From JBCCCJ01 sp039029315 (lineage in GTDB: Bacteria; Bacteroidota; Bacteroidia; J057): a stretch of DNA of 21,535 nt. Numbering within the stretch: position 1 is the first letter of the stretch; each line of letters opens with the position of its first letter. Shown here in pieces: positions 15,005 through 21,535 of the stretch. A program made the translations under genes and the position numbers. A model generated the notes under the pieces. The model did not search any database. It had not been told where the DNA came from and saw only the letters and a program-made list of their open reading frames with translations. The stretch covers positions 1 to 21,535 of the forward strand of contig JBCCGK010000153.1 in the NCBI GenBank assembly GCA_039029315.1. The letters are read 5' to 3'.

Positions 15005-16762
15005 TTAGAGGAGTCCTGCCCTTCTCATTTCGTCTTTGAGGGCAGGAAGTCGTTGTTTGTAGCATTCCTGAATGACGATACGGGCTTGGGACTCAAAGCC
15101 GGGAATTTGTTTCATGAGTTGTAACCATTCGCATATCTTCTTATAGGCCGTTCGTCCTCTGTCTTTTGCTATTTTTTGTGCAACAATATCTGCCAGTAGG
15201 TGAAAACAGAATTCGGGATCATAGGTAAGGATCGGCTTTAATACCATTCCTGGATCAAAGTAGAAAGTAGAAAATTCTTTGGCATATTCTTTTCTGGCGA
15301 GATCCAGAATTTCGTCTAACCGGCCTTCTACTTCCAATACCTGAATATAAAAAGAGGTCAGGGTAAAATTGGCGCGAAGGGATTGCAGATAGGCTTCTTG
15401 TTCTTGTTCGGAAGCCAGGGATCGCCATTTTTTATACAAACTTATATCAGCAGTTCGTTCGAGTTGATCTGTCAATACTTGTTTGTATAATAATGGAGCC
15501 TCTTCCGGATCTAGATTGTCCAGCAGGTAGGCTCCTATTTTTCTTCCATAGACTCGGTACATTCGTTTGGCCAACTTCGCAAATGCCTCGGAATTGTCTG
15601 ATGCTTGATAGGATTCGAGGAGCTCCTGCCCGATGTCCAAATACGTTTCTGAATGGGTTTCGGCCAATTCTGTCCACTTTGCCTCATTTCCTTGCCTTTT
15701 GGCGATTCCCAATAACAAATGGGCAGTCCCAGGTGTTCCGGCCAGGCCATAGGTCGTCACTCTCAGATCCAGATAATGTACGCTCACTGCATCACTGGCC
15801 AAACTCAATAACAATGGGGTAAACAAGGATAAGTCGTATCGGATGCTGGACTGAGGATCGTTATAGTCATAGATTTTCTCATAATGATCCCAACGGGCAA
15901 AAAAGAGGTCCTGAAGATCCTTGAGGGAGGCAGTTGCGACCACGGCTGCTTCAAGATAGGTCATAAAAGAATCCAGCCCCTCTATGTATACTGATCTTAA
16001 CTCTTCTTGAAAATCTTCTATATAGCCATCTTCATCTCCAGGCGCTTCATCGAACAGATACATTCCTTCATACACCCCTAACAAAATTCGAAGGGCATCT
16101 TGAAGATTGCCTGCCTTCAGGCATGCCTCCAACTTATGGACAAATGGCCTAAAGATGTCTTCCAGCACCTCTTCCAGGCCGTCCTCTATCGCATCCTCCT
16201 CATAATACCCTCCTTCGTCCTCATACTTGCCTCTTTCCATCAGGGCATCGAAAGAAAAATCCGATTCACCAATTCGGTCGATCATTTGATCCCGAATCTG
16301 ATGGAGGTTGATGGTGCGTATATGTTGTTTATGTTGGGAGACAAATGCCGCAAACTGGCCACGAAGCTGATTGTTCTTTTCCAGCAGTTTTCTCAAAAAA
16401 CTGAGCTTTTCTCCTGTCTCGACCTGTTCATAGACTTCTGTAAAAAACAATTCCTGTTCTATCGACGCATCGATTTCTTCTTCCACTTGCAAGACTTCTG
16501 TAAATTCTTCGTTCTCTATCGCCAAGCCCACCGCCACCAGGTGTTTGCAGATTCCTCCAAAATCATACGGACAGGTGCAGCTTCCCTCAAAGCCATTTTT
16601 GGTGTTGATATGTTGTCGATATTTTCTCGAGCCTTCCACTTCTCCTTCATATTCATGGCCTTTTTTGATCAATTTGGAGACCAAACCAGATTCGAAATAG
16701 TCTTCTCCTCTTTGGAAGCTTTGAGAGGTTGCCAATTGTCGGAGGGTATGAACAAGATGCAT
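15005..16762 (-). CDS. SWIM zinc-finger protein
   Basis: A 585-residue cytoplasmic protein. Near the N-terminus, SCTCPYDFGGICKH (61-74) is a SWIM zinc finger (CxCx7CxH; C62, C64, C72, H74), preceded by the typical QSFQRGEDYFESG and EVEGSRKYRQHI strands. The remaining about 500 residues are acidic and alpha-helical, with TPR-like helical repeats (for example LAETHSETYLDIGQELLESY, LARKEYAKEF). SWIM domains bind nucleic acid or protein; family members with helical tails are common in Bacteroidota, with unknown function. Unlike some relatives there is no SNF2 helicase domain here. The 28-base gap to the EEP gene suggests one transcript. Confidence 0.82.
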   Translation of the reverse strand: MHLVHTLRQLATSQSFQRGEDYFESGLVSKLIKKGHEYEGEVEGSRKYRQHINTKNGFEGSCTCPYDFGGICKHLVAVGLAIENEEFTEVLQVEEEIDASIEQELFFTEVYEQVETGEKLSFLRKLLEKNNQLRGQFAAFVSQHKQHIRTINLHQIRDQMIDRIGESDFSFDALMERGKYEDEGGYYEEDAIEDGLEEVLEDIFRPFVHKLEACLKAGNLQDALRILLGVYEGMYLFDEAPGDEDGYIEDFQEELRSVYIEGLDSFMTYLEAAVVATASLKDLQDLFFARWDHYEKIYDYNDPQSSIRYDLSLFTPLLLSLASDAVSVHYLDLRVTTYGLAGTPGTAHLLLGIAKRQGNEAKWTELAETHSETYLDIGQELLESYQASDNSEAFAKLAKRMYRVYGRKIGAYLLDNLDPEEAPLLYKQVLTDQLERTADISLYKKWRSLASEQEQEAYLQSLRANFTLTSFYIQVLEVEGRLDEILDLARKEYAKEFSTFYFDPGMVLKPILTYDPEFCFHLLADIVAQKIAKDRGRTAYKKICEWLQLMKQIPGFESQARIVIQECYKQRLPALKDEMRRAGLL

Positions 16763-17058
16763 AGGCAGGCGCTCAGGTGGAATTTCAGGTCATCTTGCTA
16801 GATAAGAAGAATAGTGGGAATGTGAAATGAAAAATCCGGATAGTTTTTCTCTGTTGAAGGGAAGTGTTCTATTTCTTTTGGGGAAAGGTGTTTCCCTTTT
16901 GGGAAAGGTGTTTCGCTGTTTTGGGAAAAAGTGTTTTCCTTTAGTCGTAAAGCGTTATCCGGTCTCCTTCCTGCCCGCAAACGCTTCACGACGGTCCCTT
17001 TGGGAGGGTGGGGGAGGATCGTGGCAGTTGGATGTCGGAAGGGCTCTTTCTTTTGTTT
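16763..17058. other. gene-free spacer
   Basis: 296 bases between the SWIM gene start and the hydroxyproline dehydratase stop. It contains the 21-bp minisatellite at 16876-16939 and no supported gene. Confidence 0.5.
16876..16939. repeat. tandem repeat of about 21-22 bp, three units
   Basis: Three imperfect units begin TTTTGGG at 16876, 16897 and 16919; each contains GGGAAA and GTGTTT. A degraded fourth unit may lie just to the left (about 16852-16874). The minus-strand frame through it would encode a 7-residue repeat (ENTFSQN, SETPFPK, GKHLSPK), but the frame is short and has no other gene-like features. Confidence 0.6.
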
Positions 17059-18141
17059 CTAGCGCAAGATAAATCCTGTCTTTAGTGGATCGTTGGGATC
17101 GATCAAAAATTCATGTTGCCCTGTGATATATGCCTTGCCTTCTATCTTTGGGATGATGGCATCATAGGGGCCAAAAGTCGTTTCGAACCCAATACTCCCG
17201 TGAAATTTGGTTCCTAATATACTTTCGATGGTGATGCTTTGCTCCTCGGACATGATGCCTTTTCTGTAGAGCAAGGGGATTCTTCCGCTTACTCCTGTGC
17301 CTGTAGGAGATCGGTCGACTTCCCCTTCTGCAAAAATACAGACATGTCGACTGTGGACAATCTCATTGGCAATGGAGAATGCCGGAACTGGTCGCCCTGT
17401 AAAAATGGTCCCATACAAAAAACTCAACTCTTCTTCGAATGGATGCTGGATGAGATGGCTGTGTTGTTTGATGACTTCATGCTTGATGGCCATTCCAAAT
17501 TTGATCAGGTTGATATAGTTTTCCGGCACCATGGGCAATCCCAATTCATCGGCATCTACATAGGCATAAAAAGCTCCTCCAAAAGCCAGGTCATACTTTA
17601 CTTGCCCAAAACCCGGCATTTCGAGTAGTTGATCCATCGCAACAACAAAGGAAGGAACATTGTAAAACCATGCACTTGTCACCTTGCCATTTGATACCTT
17701 TGCATAAGCGGTGACCATACCGGCAGGTGTGTCAATTTTGATACAGGTTTCTGGTTCATGAACTTCCACCACTCCTAGTTCAACCAACAATGTCGCCAAA
17801 GCGATGATGGCGTGTCCACACATGCTGCTGTAGCCTTCATTGTGAAGGAAGAGAACCCCAACATCTGCCTCTTGGCTGACAGGAGGCGTGAGCAAGCATC
17901 CATACATATCAGCATGGCCTCGTGGTTCCCACATCAGGGCAGTCCGCAGATGATCCCATTGCTTGCGGGCTGATTGCCTGTATTCAAGAATGGTCGAGCC
18001 TTCCAATTCCGGGAAGCCTGACACAATTACCCGCAATGGTTCTCCCTCTGTGTGGAGATCGATGGTCCGGATTCTTTTCCAATCTGCCGGAGGCTCATAT
18101 GTGCCTAGTTTCTGAAGCCTGGATAGAACTGTTGATTTCAT
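17059..18141 (-). CDS. trans-3-hydroxy-L-proline dehydratase (proline racemase family)
   Basis: A 360-residue enzyme of the proline racemase superfamily. The N-terminus has RTIDLHTEGEPLRVIVSGFP (25-44). The first catalytic site is intact: EGYSSMCGHA with C108. The second site reads EVDRSPTGTGVSGR (274-287), with T280 where racemases and 4-hydroxyproline epimerases have cysteine. A Cys/Thr pair marks trans-3-hydroxy-L-proline dehydratases, including the human enzyme, which convert the substrate to pyrroline-2-carboxylate. I chose Met at 18141: the frame stays open to 18375, but that part overlaps dapB and is not family-like. It lies 25 bases downstream of dapB, probably in one operon. It is cytoplasmic, with no signal peptide. 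Confidence 0.88.
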   Translation of the reverse strand: MKSTVLSRLQKLGTYEPPADWKRIRTIDLHTEGEPLRVIVSGFPELEGSTILEYRQSARKQWDHLRTALMWEPRGHADMYGCLLTPPVSQEADVGVLFLHNEGYSSMCGHAIIALATLLVELGVVEVHEPETCIKIDTPAGMVTAYAKVSNGKVTSAWFYNVPSFVVAMDQLLEMPGFGQVKYDLAFGGAFYAYVDADELGLPMVPENYINLIKFGMAIKHEVIKQHSHLIQHPFEEELSFLYGTIFTGRPVPAFSIANEIVHSRHVCIFAEGEVDRSPTGTGVSGRIPLLYRKGIMSEEQSITIESILGTKFHGSIGFETTFGPYDAIIPKIEGKAYITGQHEFLIDPNDPLKTGFILR

Positions 18142-18166
18142 GGACGAAAGATAGCAAAAAACGCTC

Positions 18167-18889
18167 TCAAAACAGCTCAGAGAATTCATAGATGCCCGTT
18201 TTTCCGACGATCCATTCTGCTGCGACCACGGCTCCCAATGCGAAGCCACGCCGATTGTAGGCCTGATGTTCGATCCGGATGCTGTCAATCTCTGAGGTGT
18301 AGGCGACGCGATGTGTTCCGATGATTTCTCCGCTGCGAATGTAGCCCACCGAGAGTTCGTCATCTGTGGGTGCACGATGGCGAAGTTCGTCTGAGGCGAT
18401 GCTGTTTTTGCGTTCTAATTCAGCCAGAACTTGTTGTGCCAAGCTATGGGCAGTCCCGGAAGGAGCATCGGCTTTGTGTCGATGATGTTGCTCCTCTATG
18501 TAACAATCGTATTCTGGATATTGGTTCATGATGGCTGCCAGTCGCTGATTCAGCATGAAGAGCACATTGACACCAATGGAGAAGTTGGAACTATGGATCA
18601 GACTTCCTTTGACTTTGTTGACGGCTGCTTCGACCGCTTCTTTGTTGTCGTGCCAGCCAGTGGTCCCTGTCACCATGGGAATTCCCAGTGCCATCACTGC
18701 ATGTAGATTTCCTTCAAAGCTGCTGGGGTGGGTAAATTCGATAACGGCATCTGTGTTGTTCGGGTTTAATGATTTGAGCTCTTCCTTATTGTGGAGGTCG
18801 ATGCGAGCTTGAATGGTATGATTGCGCGCCAGGGCTTCCTGTTCGATGGCTTTGCCCATTTTTCCATATCCGATGAGTGCGATGTTCAT
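18167..18889 (-). CDS. dapB: 4-hydroxy-tetrahydrodipicolinate reductase
   Basis: A 240-residue enzyme of lysine and diaminopimelate synthesis that reduces 4-hydroxy-tetrahydrodipicolinate with NAD(P)H. The Rossmann motif is MNIALIGYGKMGKAI (1-15), followed by DAVIEFTHPSSF (47-58) and MVTGTTGW (72-79). The catalytic and substrate-binding region reads EEQHHRHKADAPSGTA (132-147), with the catalytic His pair and Lys and the conserved DAPSGTA loop. GEIIGTHRV and RRGFALGA complete the C-terminal domain. Its length is typical of the shorter Bacteroidota enzymes. It sits between the zinc-ribbon gene (48 bases upstream) and the hydroxyproline dehydratase gene on the minus strand. Confidence 0.94.
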   Translation of the reverse strand: MNIALIGYGKMGKAIEQEALARNHTIQARIDLHNKEELKSLNPNNTDAVIEFTHPSSFEGNLHAVMALGIPMVTGTTGWHDNKEAVEAAVNKVKGSLIHSSNFSIGVNVLFMLNQRLAAIMNQYPEYDCYIEEQHHRHKADAPSGTAHSLAQQVLAELERKNSIASDELRHRAPTDDELSVGYIRSGEIIGTHRVAYTSEIDSIRIEHQAYNRRGFALGAVVAAEWIVGKTGIYEFSELF

Positions 18890-18937
18890 GCGTGTGAGGA
18901 GTCAGATGTAAGAGATTGTATGATTGGGAGAGCAAAT

Positions 18938-19294
18938 TTAGGTATTTCTTCGGACGATGAGGATTTCCTGATCAGAGAATTCCATCCAGGCAAAGTCATA
19001 GACATAGTGGTAACGCTTGTTGCGGGAATTGACATAAGAGCCGGTGTAATAGTTGAAGTTGAATTTCTTTTTGTCGAGGGTGAGCCGAGGGAGTTTTTTC
19101 TGACTTTTGTTTTTGCCCATCAGTTCGAGGAGAATGGAGCGATTGCGATGAAGGATTTTGTCGGTTTCACGGACAGCTTTGGCAGTGGCGCGACGGAGTC
19201 GGACGTGATAGTTGTTTTTGCAGGCGATGGAGCAGAAGATTTTGTCAGAACGGCCGATGACAGGGGATTTGCAGATCGGGCAGGTGTGTGGCAT
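18938..19294 (-). CDS. small zinc-ribbon protein
   Basis: A 118-residue basic protein. The N-terminus has four cysteines arranged as a zinc ribbon: C5-P-I-C8 and C21-S-I-A-C25 (CPICKSPVIGRSDKIFCSIAC). A helical, Arg/Lys-rich segment follows (NNYHVRLRRATAKAVRETDKI), and then a conserved-looking C-terminal region NFNYYTGSYVNSRNKRYHYVYDFAWMEF. This architecture is common in small uncharacterised Bacteroidota proteins and may bind nucleic acid. It is the first gene of the probable operon with dapB. A long plus-strand frame on the opposite strand (18791-19309) is its shadow. Confidence 0.75.
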   Translation of the reverse strand: MPHTCPICKSPVIGRSDKIFCSIACKNNYHVRLRRATAKAVRETDKILHRNRSILLELMGKNKSQKKLPRLTLDKKKFNFNYYTGSYVNSRNKRYHYVYDFAWMEFSDQEILIVRRNT

Positions 19295-19376
19295 GGTTGG
19301 TTGAATTGAAAAGGGGGGGCTGGTGCATGAATGGTAGCTCCTAATTTGGGGGAAAATATGGTCAATATCAACTGTT

Positions 19377-19425
19377 TAACCGTTAATAATAAATCTTAAC
19401 TGTTAAGAGCGGTTATTAACGGTTA
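19377..19425. promoter_or_regulatory. nested inverted repeat upstream of the recombinase gene
   Basis: TAACCGTTAATAA (19377-19389) and TTATTAACGGTTA (19413-19425) are perfect complements. Between them TCTTAACTGTTAAGA (19394-19408) is a palindrome around a central T. The box AAC(C/T)GTT occurs four times in about 55 bases, on both strands. It ends 70 bases before the likely start codon of the tyrosine recombinase, so it may be its operator or a recombination/arm-binding site. Confidence 0.5.
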
Positions 19426-19494
19426 GAATTGGTTAAGTTCGATAAGTTCTTTCATATCAGGGAAATATATCCGAATTTTTCAGCCAAAATAACC

Positions 19495-20607
19495 ATGAGA
19501 ATTCATATTTTTCCTTTCTCCTTTCAAAAGGAACGAAGAATCGGCATAACTCCTATGGGGTTTGATAAGAACTTTCCTTCGATGATGAAGCAGATTCCTG
19601 GAAGTCGCTGGACCCCCGACGGACGATGCTGGCATATTCCCTATGACAAGAAATCCTATACGCATTTGAAACGGATCTTTGGAGAAGGACAGATTGTGGT
19701 TTGTCAGACTTCTCCTATGCCAAAAAGTCAAAAACAACAGTCCCAAGTCAAGGTTTCCTTAACATTTGAGTCTGAGGTCAGTCGTATGCAGCAAAAGATG
19801 ATACTCCAACGATATAGTCCGAATACCATCAAAACCTATGCACATTTTTTTCGGCAATTATTGGCCTATTATCCAGAAAGACATCCACAGGAATTGCAGA
19901 AGGAGGATCTTATGCGATTTCTGCTGCATGGTGTCAAACAAAAAAAATGGTCAGAATCTGCCCAGAATCAGGCCATCAACGCTGTGAAATATTATTTTGA
20001 AAAAGTATTGGGCCAGGAAAAAACCTATTTTGAGTTAAGGCCTCGTCGAAGTCAGCAATTGCCTGGTGTCTTTAGTGAAAAGGAAGTGTTGGCTATCTTT
20101 CGAGCAGTGGAGAATCTTAAACACAAAACCATCTTAATGTTGATTTATAGTGCAGGACTTCGGATCGGAGAAAGTATTCGAATTCGAATAGAAGATATTA
20201 ACTTTGAACGCAAGTCGGTATTCATCAAAGCGGGAAAAGGAAAAAAAGATCGCTATTCTGTGCTTTCTGAGAAAGTGGCAGGAGTGCTGCAAACATATCT
20301 AACAGAATATCGGCCTGACTATTGGTTGTTTGAAGGCCAGGAGGGTGGACAATATTCAAGCAGCAGCATCCAAAAAATCTTTCGAAGAGCAGTCGCTAGA
20401 TCCGGGGTGAATCCATATTCTACTGTACATACTTTGAGGCACTCTTTTGCTACCCATCTATTAGAGAGAGGGATGGACCTACGTTACATTCAAAGCCTTC
20501 TTGGCCATAAAAGTCCCGAGACAACAGAAATCTATACGCACATCACCCAAAAAGCCAGAGAGAAACTTTGTAGTCCCTTGGATTTTTTGGATATTGATGA
20601 AGAATAA
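19495..20607 (+). CDS. tyrosine recombinase/integrase with N-terminal extra domain
   Basis: A 370-residue site-specific recombinase of the XerC/D type. Residues about 1-63 (IPGSRWTPDGRCWHIPY) form an extra domain seen in some Bacteroidota integrases, resembling the HARP-like fold. Residues about 92-175 are the core-binding SAM-like domain (RYSPNTIKTYAHFFRQLL). The catalytic domain has R223 (SAGLRIGE), a lysine in the KAGKGKKDR hairpin, H312-x-x-R315 (HTLRHSFATHLL), H338 (LLGHKSPETTEIY) and Y347, so all six active-site residues appear present. The start at 19495 (MRIHIFPF) is preferred; the frame runs back to an ATG at 19429. The IntI-specific extra motif of true integron integrases is not seen. 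It is preceded by a nested inverted repeat and followed by repeat-rich DNA. Confidence 0.88.
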   Translation: MRIHIFPFSFQKERRIGITPMGFDKNFPSMMKQIPGSRWTPDGRCWHIPYDKKSYTHLKRIFGEGQIVVCQTSPMPKSQKQQSQVKVSLTFESEVSRMQQKMILQRYSPNTIKTYAHFFRQLLAYYPERHPQELQKEDLMRFLLHGVKQKKWSESAQNQAINAVKYYFEKVLGQEKTYFELRPRRSQQLPGVFSEKEVLAIFRAVENLKHKTILMLIYSAGLRIGESIRIRIEDINFERKSVFIKAGKGKKDRYSVLSEKVAGVLQTYLTEYRPDYWLFEGQEGGQYSSSSIQKIFRRAVARSGVNPYSTVHTLRHSFATHLLERGMDLRYIQSLLGHKSPETTEIYTHITQKAREKLCSPLDFLDIDEE

Positions 20608-21262
20608 GCCAGTGGCCATGAATCCAATTTGTATGTCTCTTCTTTCTCGCTTTCTCAGAATGTTCGTGCCTTCGAGTTCCGTGTTACACGAGAGAGTTGG
20701 GTGTATATACGGAATGTGAACAAAGGGTAATAAGATATAAATGGAACCGTGGTGGATATACAGGTGTTCTCGGCTATATATCAGCCATATTGTTGAGAAA
20801 AAGTAGGAAGGGTGAGATAAGGAATTGTTGAGAAAATGGATCGCGGATGTGGCTTGTAGAAAATCAGAATCGGAAAAATGCCAGGAAGTTGAAAACTGCG
20901 AGATTGTTAAAAAAAGTAGAAGCCAAGAACCAGCCCCGCCAAGACAAGCAGCACCGACCATCCATCCCTTCCTGTGGGTGAATCCGCCCGCGCCCGCGAA
21001 CGAAGTCTCGACCCACAAGCCGCCGCATCCCCGGACGAAGCCTCCTCGCCCATGCGCTGGTGCAGGACGCAAGCCAGAAAGCGCGGACATTTTGTAGCAC
21101 AAATGTGAAAAATCGCTATCTTGTGATAAGCAGTGCAGATCATATGAAACACAGAACCTTTGAAAAAAATAAGCCGAGAACATCAGCTATCCACCAGATC
21201 GAGCCTGTTCGACTCGATCCGGCGGATAGCTTGGCGTTGCCGCACATGCAAAAAAGACAGAC
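20608..21262. other. gene-poor, repeat-rich spacer behind the recombinase
   Basis: About 655 bases with no supported gene. The first half is AT-rich. A block at about 20925-21085 is sharply more GC-rich, with near-repeats (GAACGAAGTCTCG and GGACGAAGCCTCCTCG). ACATTTTGT/ACAAATGT (21086-21105) forms a small imperfect hairpin. The palindrome at 21187-21229 follows. Open frames across this block are proline/arginine-rich composition artefacts. Confidence 0.5.
21187..21229. repeat. 43-base palindromic repeat, copy B
   Basis: The left arm CTATCCACCAGATCGAG pairs with the right arm CTCGATCCGGCGGATAG over 17 positions with two mismatches, around a 9-base loop. The right arm is the exact reverse complement of the start of copy A at 10745. 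It is followed by GCTTGGCGTTGCCGCACATG and, 33 bases on, by the ATG of an acyl-carrier-like gene. Confidence 0.7.
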
Positions 21263-21436
21263 ATGGAATTAAAAATCGACTCGGAAGACTTAGAAGACAT
21301 GCTTCTTAAAATCGAAGACTCGTTCGACATTCGATTTGAGACTAATGAATTAGCCCATGTTAGAACTTATGGCGAATTCTGTGATGCGATAAAGTGGACT
21401 TGCAAGGAAAAAGCGGACAAACAGTTAAGCTGTTGA
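21263..21436 (+). pseudogene. truncated acyl-carrier-protein-like gene
   Basis: An open frame of 57 residues starting MELKIDSEDLEDMLLKIEDS. The stretch from D6 to I23 (DSED...FDI) aligns without gaps to the DSLD...EEEFDI helix region of acyl carrier proteins, and ETNELAHVRTYGEFCDAI fits helices III-IV. The first ACP helix is missing, so a divergent family is possible. After about residue 44 the ACP-like sequence stops, and the rest (WTCKEKADKQLSC) reads into the end of the IS3-family element on the opposite strand. The gene is probably broken by that insertion. It was too short for routine gene finding. Confidence 0.45.
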
Positions 21437-21535
21437 TAAAAAGTTAAGTTGGAGTAGATGGTTGTGCATTTCGGTTGGTGTTCTGTATCCAATAGCGGAA
21501 TGCAATCTTTGTCTGTTGTACCAGATCTCAATGAA
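21425..21535 (-). CDS. IS3-family transposase, C-terminal end (partial)
   Basis: The minus strand, entering from the window edge, encodes 36 residues: FIEIWYNRQRLHSAIGYRTP, then TEMHNHLLQLNFLSTA and a stop at 21427-21425. The W-YN-R-R-HS-A-GY-TP pattern is the hallmark C-terminus of the rve/DDE integrase domain (OrfB) of IS3-family transposases. The rest of the element lies beyond the window. Its terminal inverted repeat should lie just left of the stop, near 21390-21424, but I cannot fix the boundary from one end. Confidence 0.85.
   Translation of the reverse strand, partial: FIEIWYNRQRLHSAIGYRTPTEMHNHLLQLNFLSTA

Noticed and set aside
16798..16989. 63-codon minus-strand frame with a 7-residue repeat
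   Set aside because: The repeat follows from the 21-bp minisatellite; the flanking residues show nothing gene-like.
18791..19309. 172-codon plus-strand frame opposite the zinc-ribbon and dapB start
   Set aside because: The minus-strand frames carry clear zinc-ribbon and Rossmann motifs; this translation has no recognisable family and is an antisense shadow.
20825..21097. 90-codon Pro/Arg-rich plus-strand frame
   Set aside because: Openness is explained by the GC-rich block; no domain is seen.
20479..21183. 234-codon minus-strand frame behind the recombinase
   Set aside because: It overlaps the recombinase C-terminus, including the catalytic His and Tyr, and has a low-complexity, shadow-like composition.
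19495..21262. A true integron (intI with attI/attC)
   Set aside because: The recombinase lacks the integron-integrase-specific motif, and the palindrome is not followed by a consensus GTTRRRY site; kept only as a cassette-like hypothesis.
1..21535. CRISPR array, tRNA or rRNA
   Set aside because: No regularly spaced direct repeats with unique spacers, no recognisable tRNA arms with a T-loop, and no conserved rRNA segments were seen on either strand.

Overview
The window looks like chromosomal DNA of a Bacteroidota bacterium. Three secreted enzymes carry the C-terminal sorting domain of the type IX secretion system (T9SS), which is largely specific to that phylum. One protein has a lipoprotein signal of the usual Bacteroidota kind (Cys-Lys-Lys-Asp). 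Several candidate promoters fit the TAnnTTTG -7 box. I cannot place it more narrowly; a Saprospira- or Cytophaga-like lineage would fit. No rRNA, tRNA or CRISPR array was seen.

Left part (1-5.8 kb): small regulator-plus-effector modules. An ArsR-type repressor leads a three-gene minus-strand operon with two SRPBCC/AHSA1 proteins, and a tandem palindromic operator lies just before the repressor. Next come an M1-like metallopeptidase, a GlxA-type regulator (DJ-1/PfpI plus AraC HTH), and a divergent secreted serine hydrolase of the beta-lactamase fold.

Middle (5.8-10.7 kb): a carbohydrate-degradation group on the minus strand. It holds a clan-A-like glycoside hydrolase lipoprotein, a PL1-type pectate lyase with a T9SS tail, and a CE1/PHB-depolymerase-type esterase with a T9SS tail. 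Together they suggest attack on pectin or another esterified plant or algal polysaccharide.

10.9-13.4 kb: two more small modules, a YafY/WYL regulator followed by a DUF4345 membrane protein, and a GyrI-like protein followed by a VOC-family protein. 13.7-19.3 kb: a T9SS-exported EEP-fold nuclease/phosphatase behind a SWIM zinc-finger protein, then a zinc-ribbon protein / dapB / trans-3-hydroxy-L-proline dehydratase operon.

Right end (19.3-21.5 kb): the mobile part. A tyrosine recombinase with an extra N-terminal domain sits behind a nested inverted repeat. A 655-base gene-poor stretch with a GC-rich block and a 43-base palindrome follows, then the start of an acyl-carrier-protein-like gene that runs into the end of an IS3-family transposase cut by the window edge.

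Across the window the intergenic spaces are rich in palindromic repeats. One is a MITE-like element (about 169 bp) with IS1031-like ends, present once complete and twice as complementary halves. The other is a 43-base hairpin seen at 10.7 kb and 21.2 kb.
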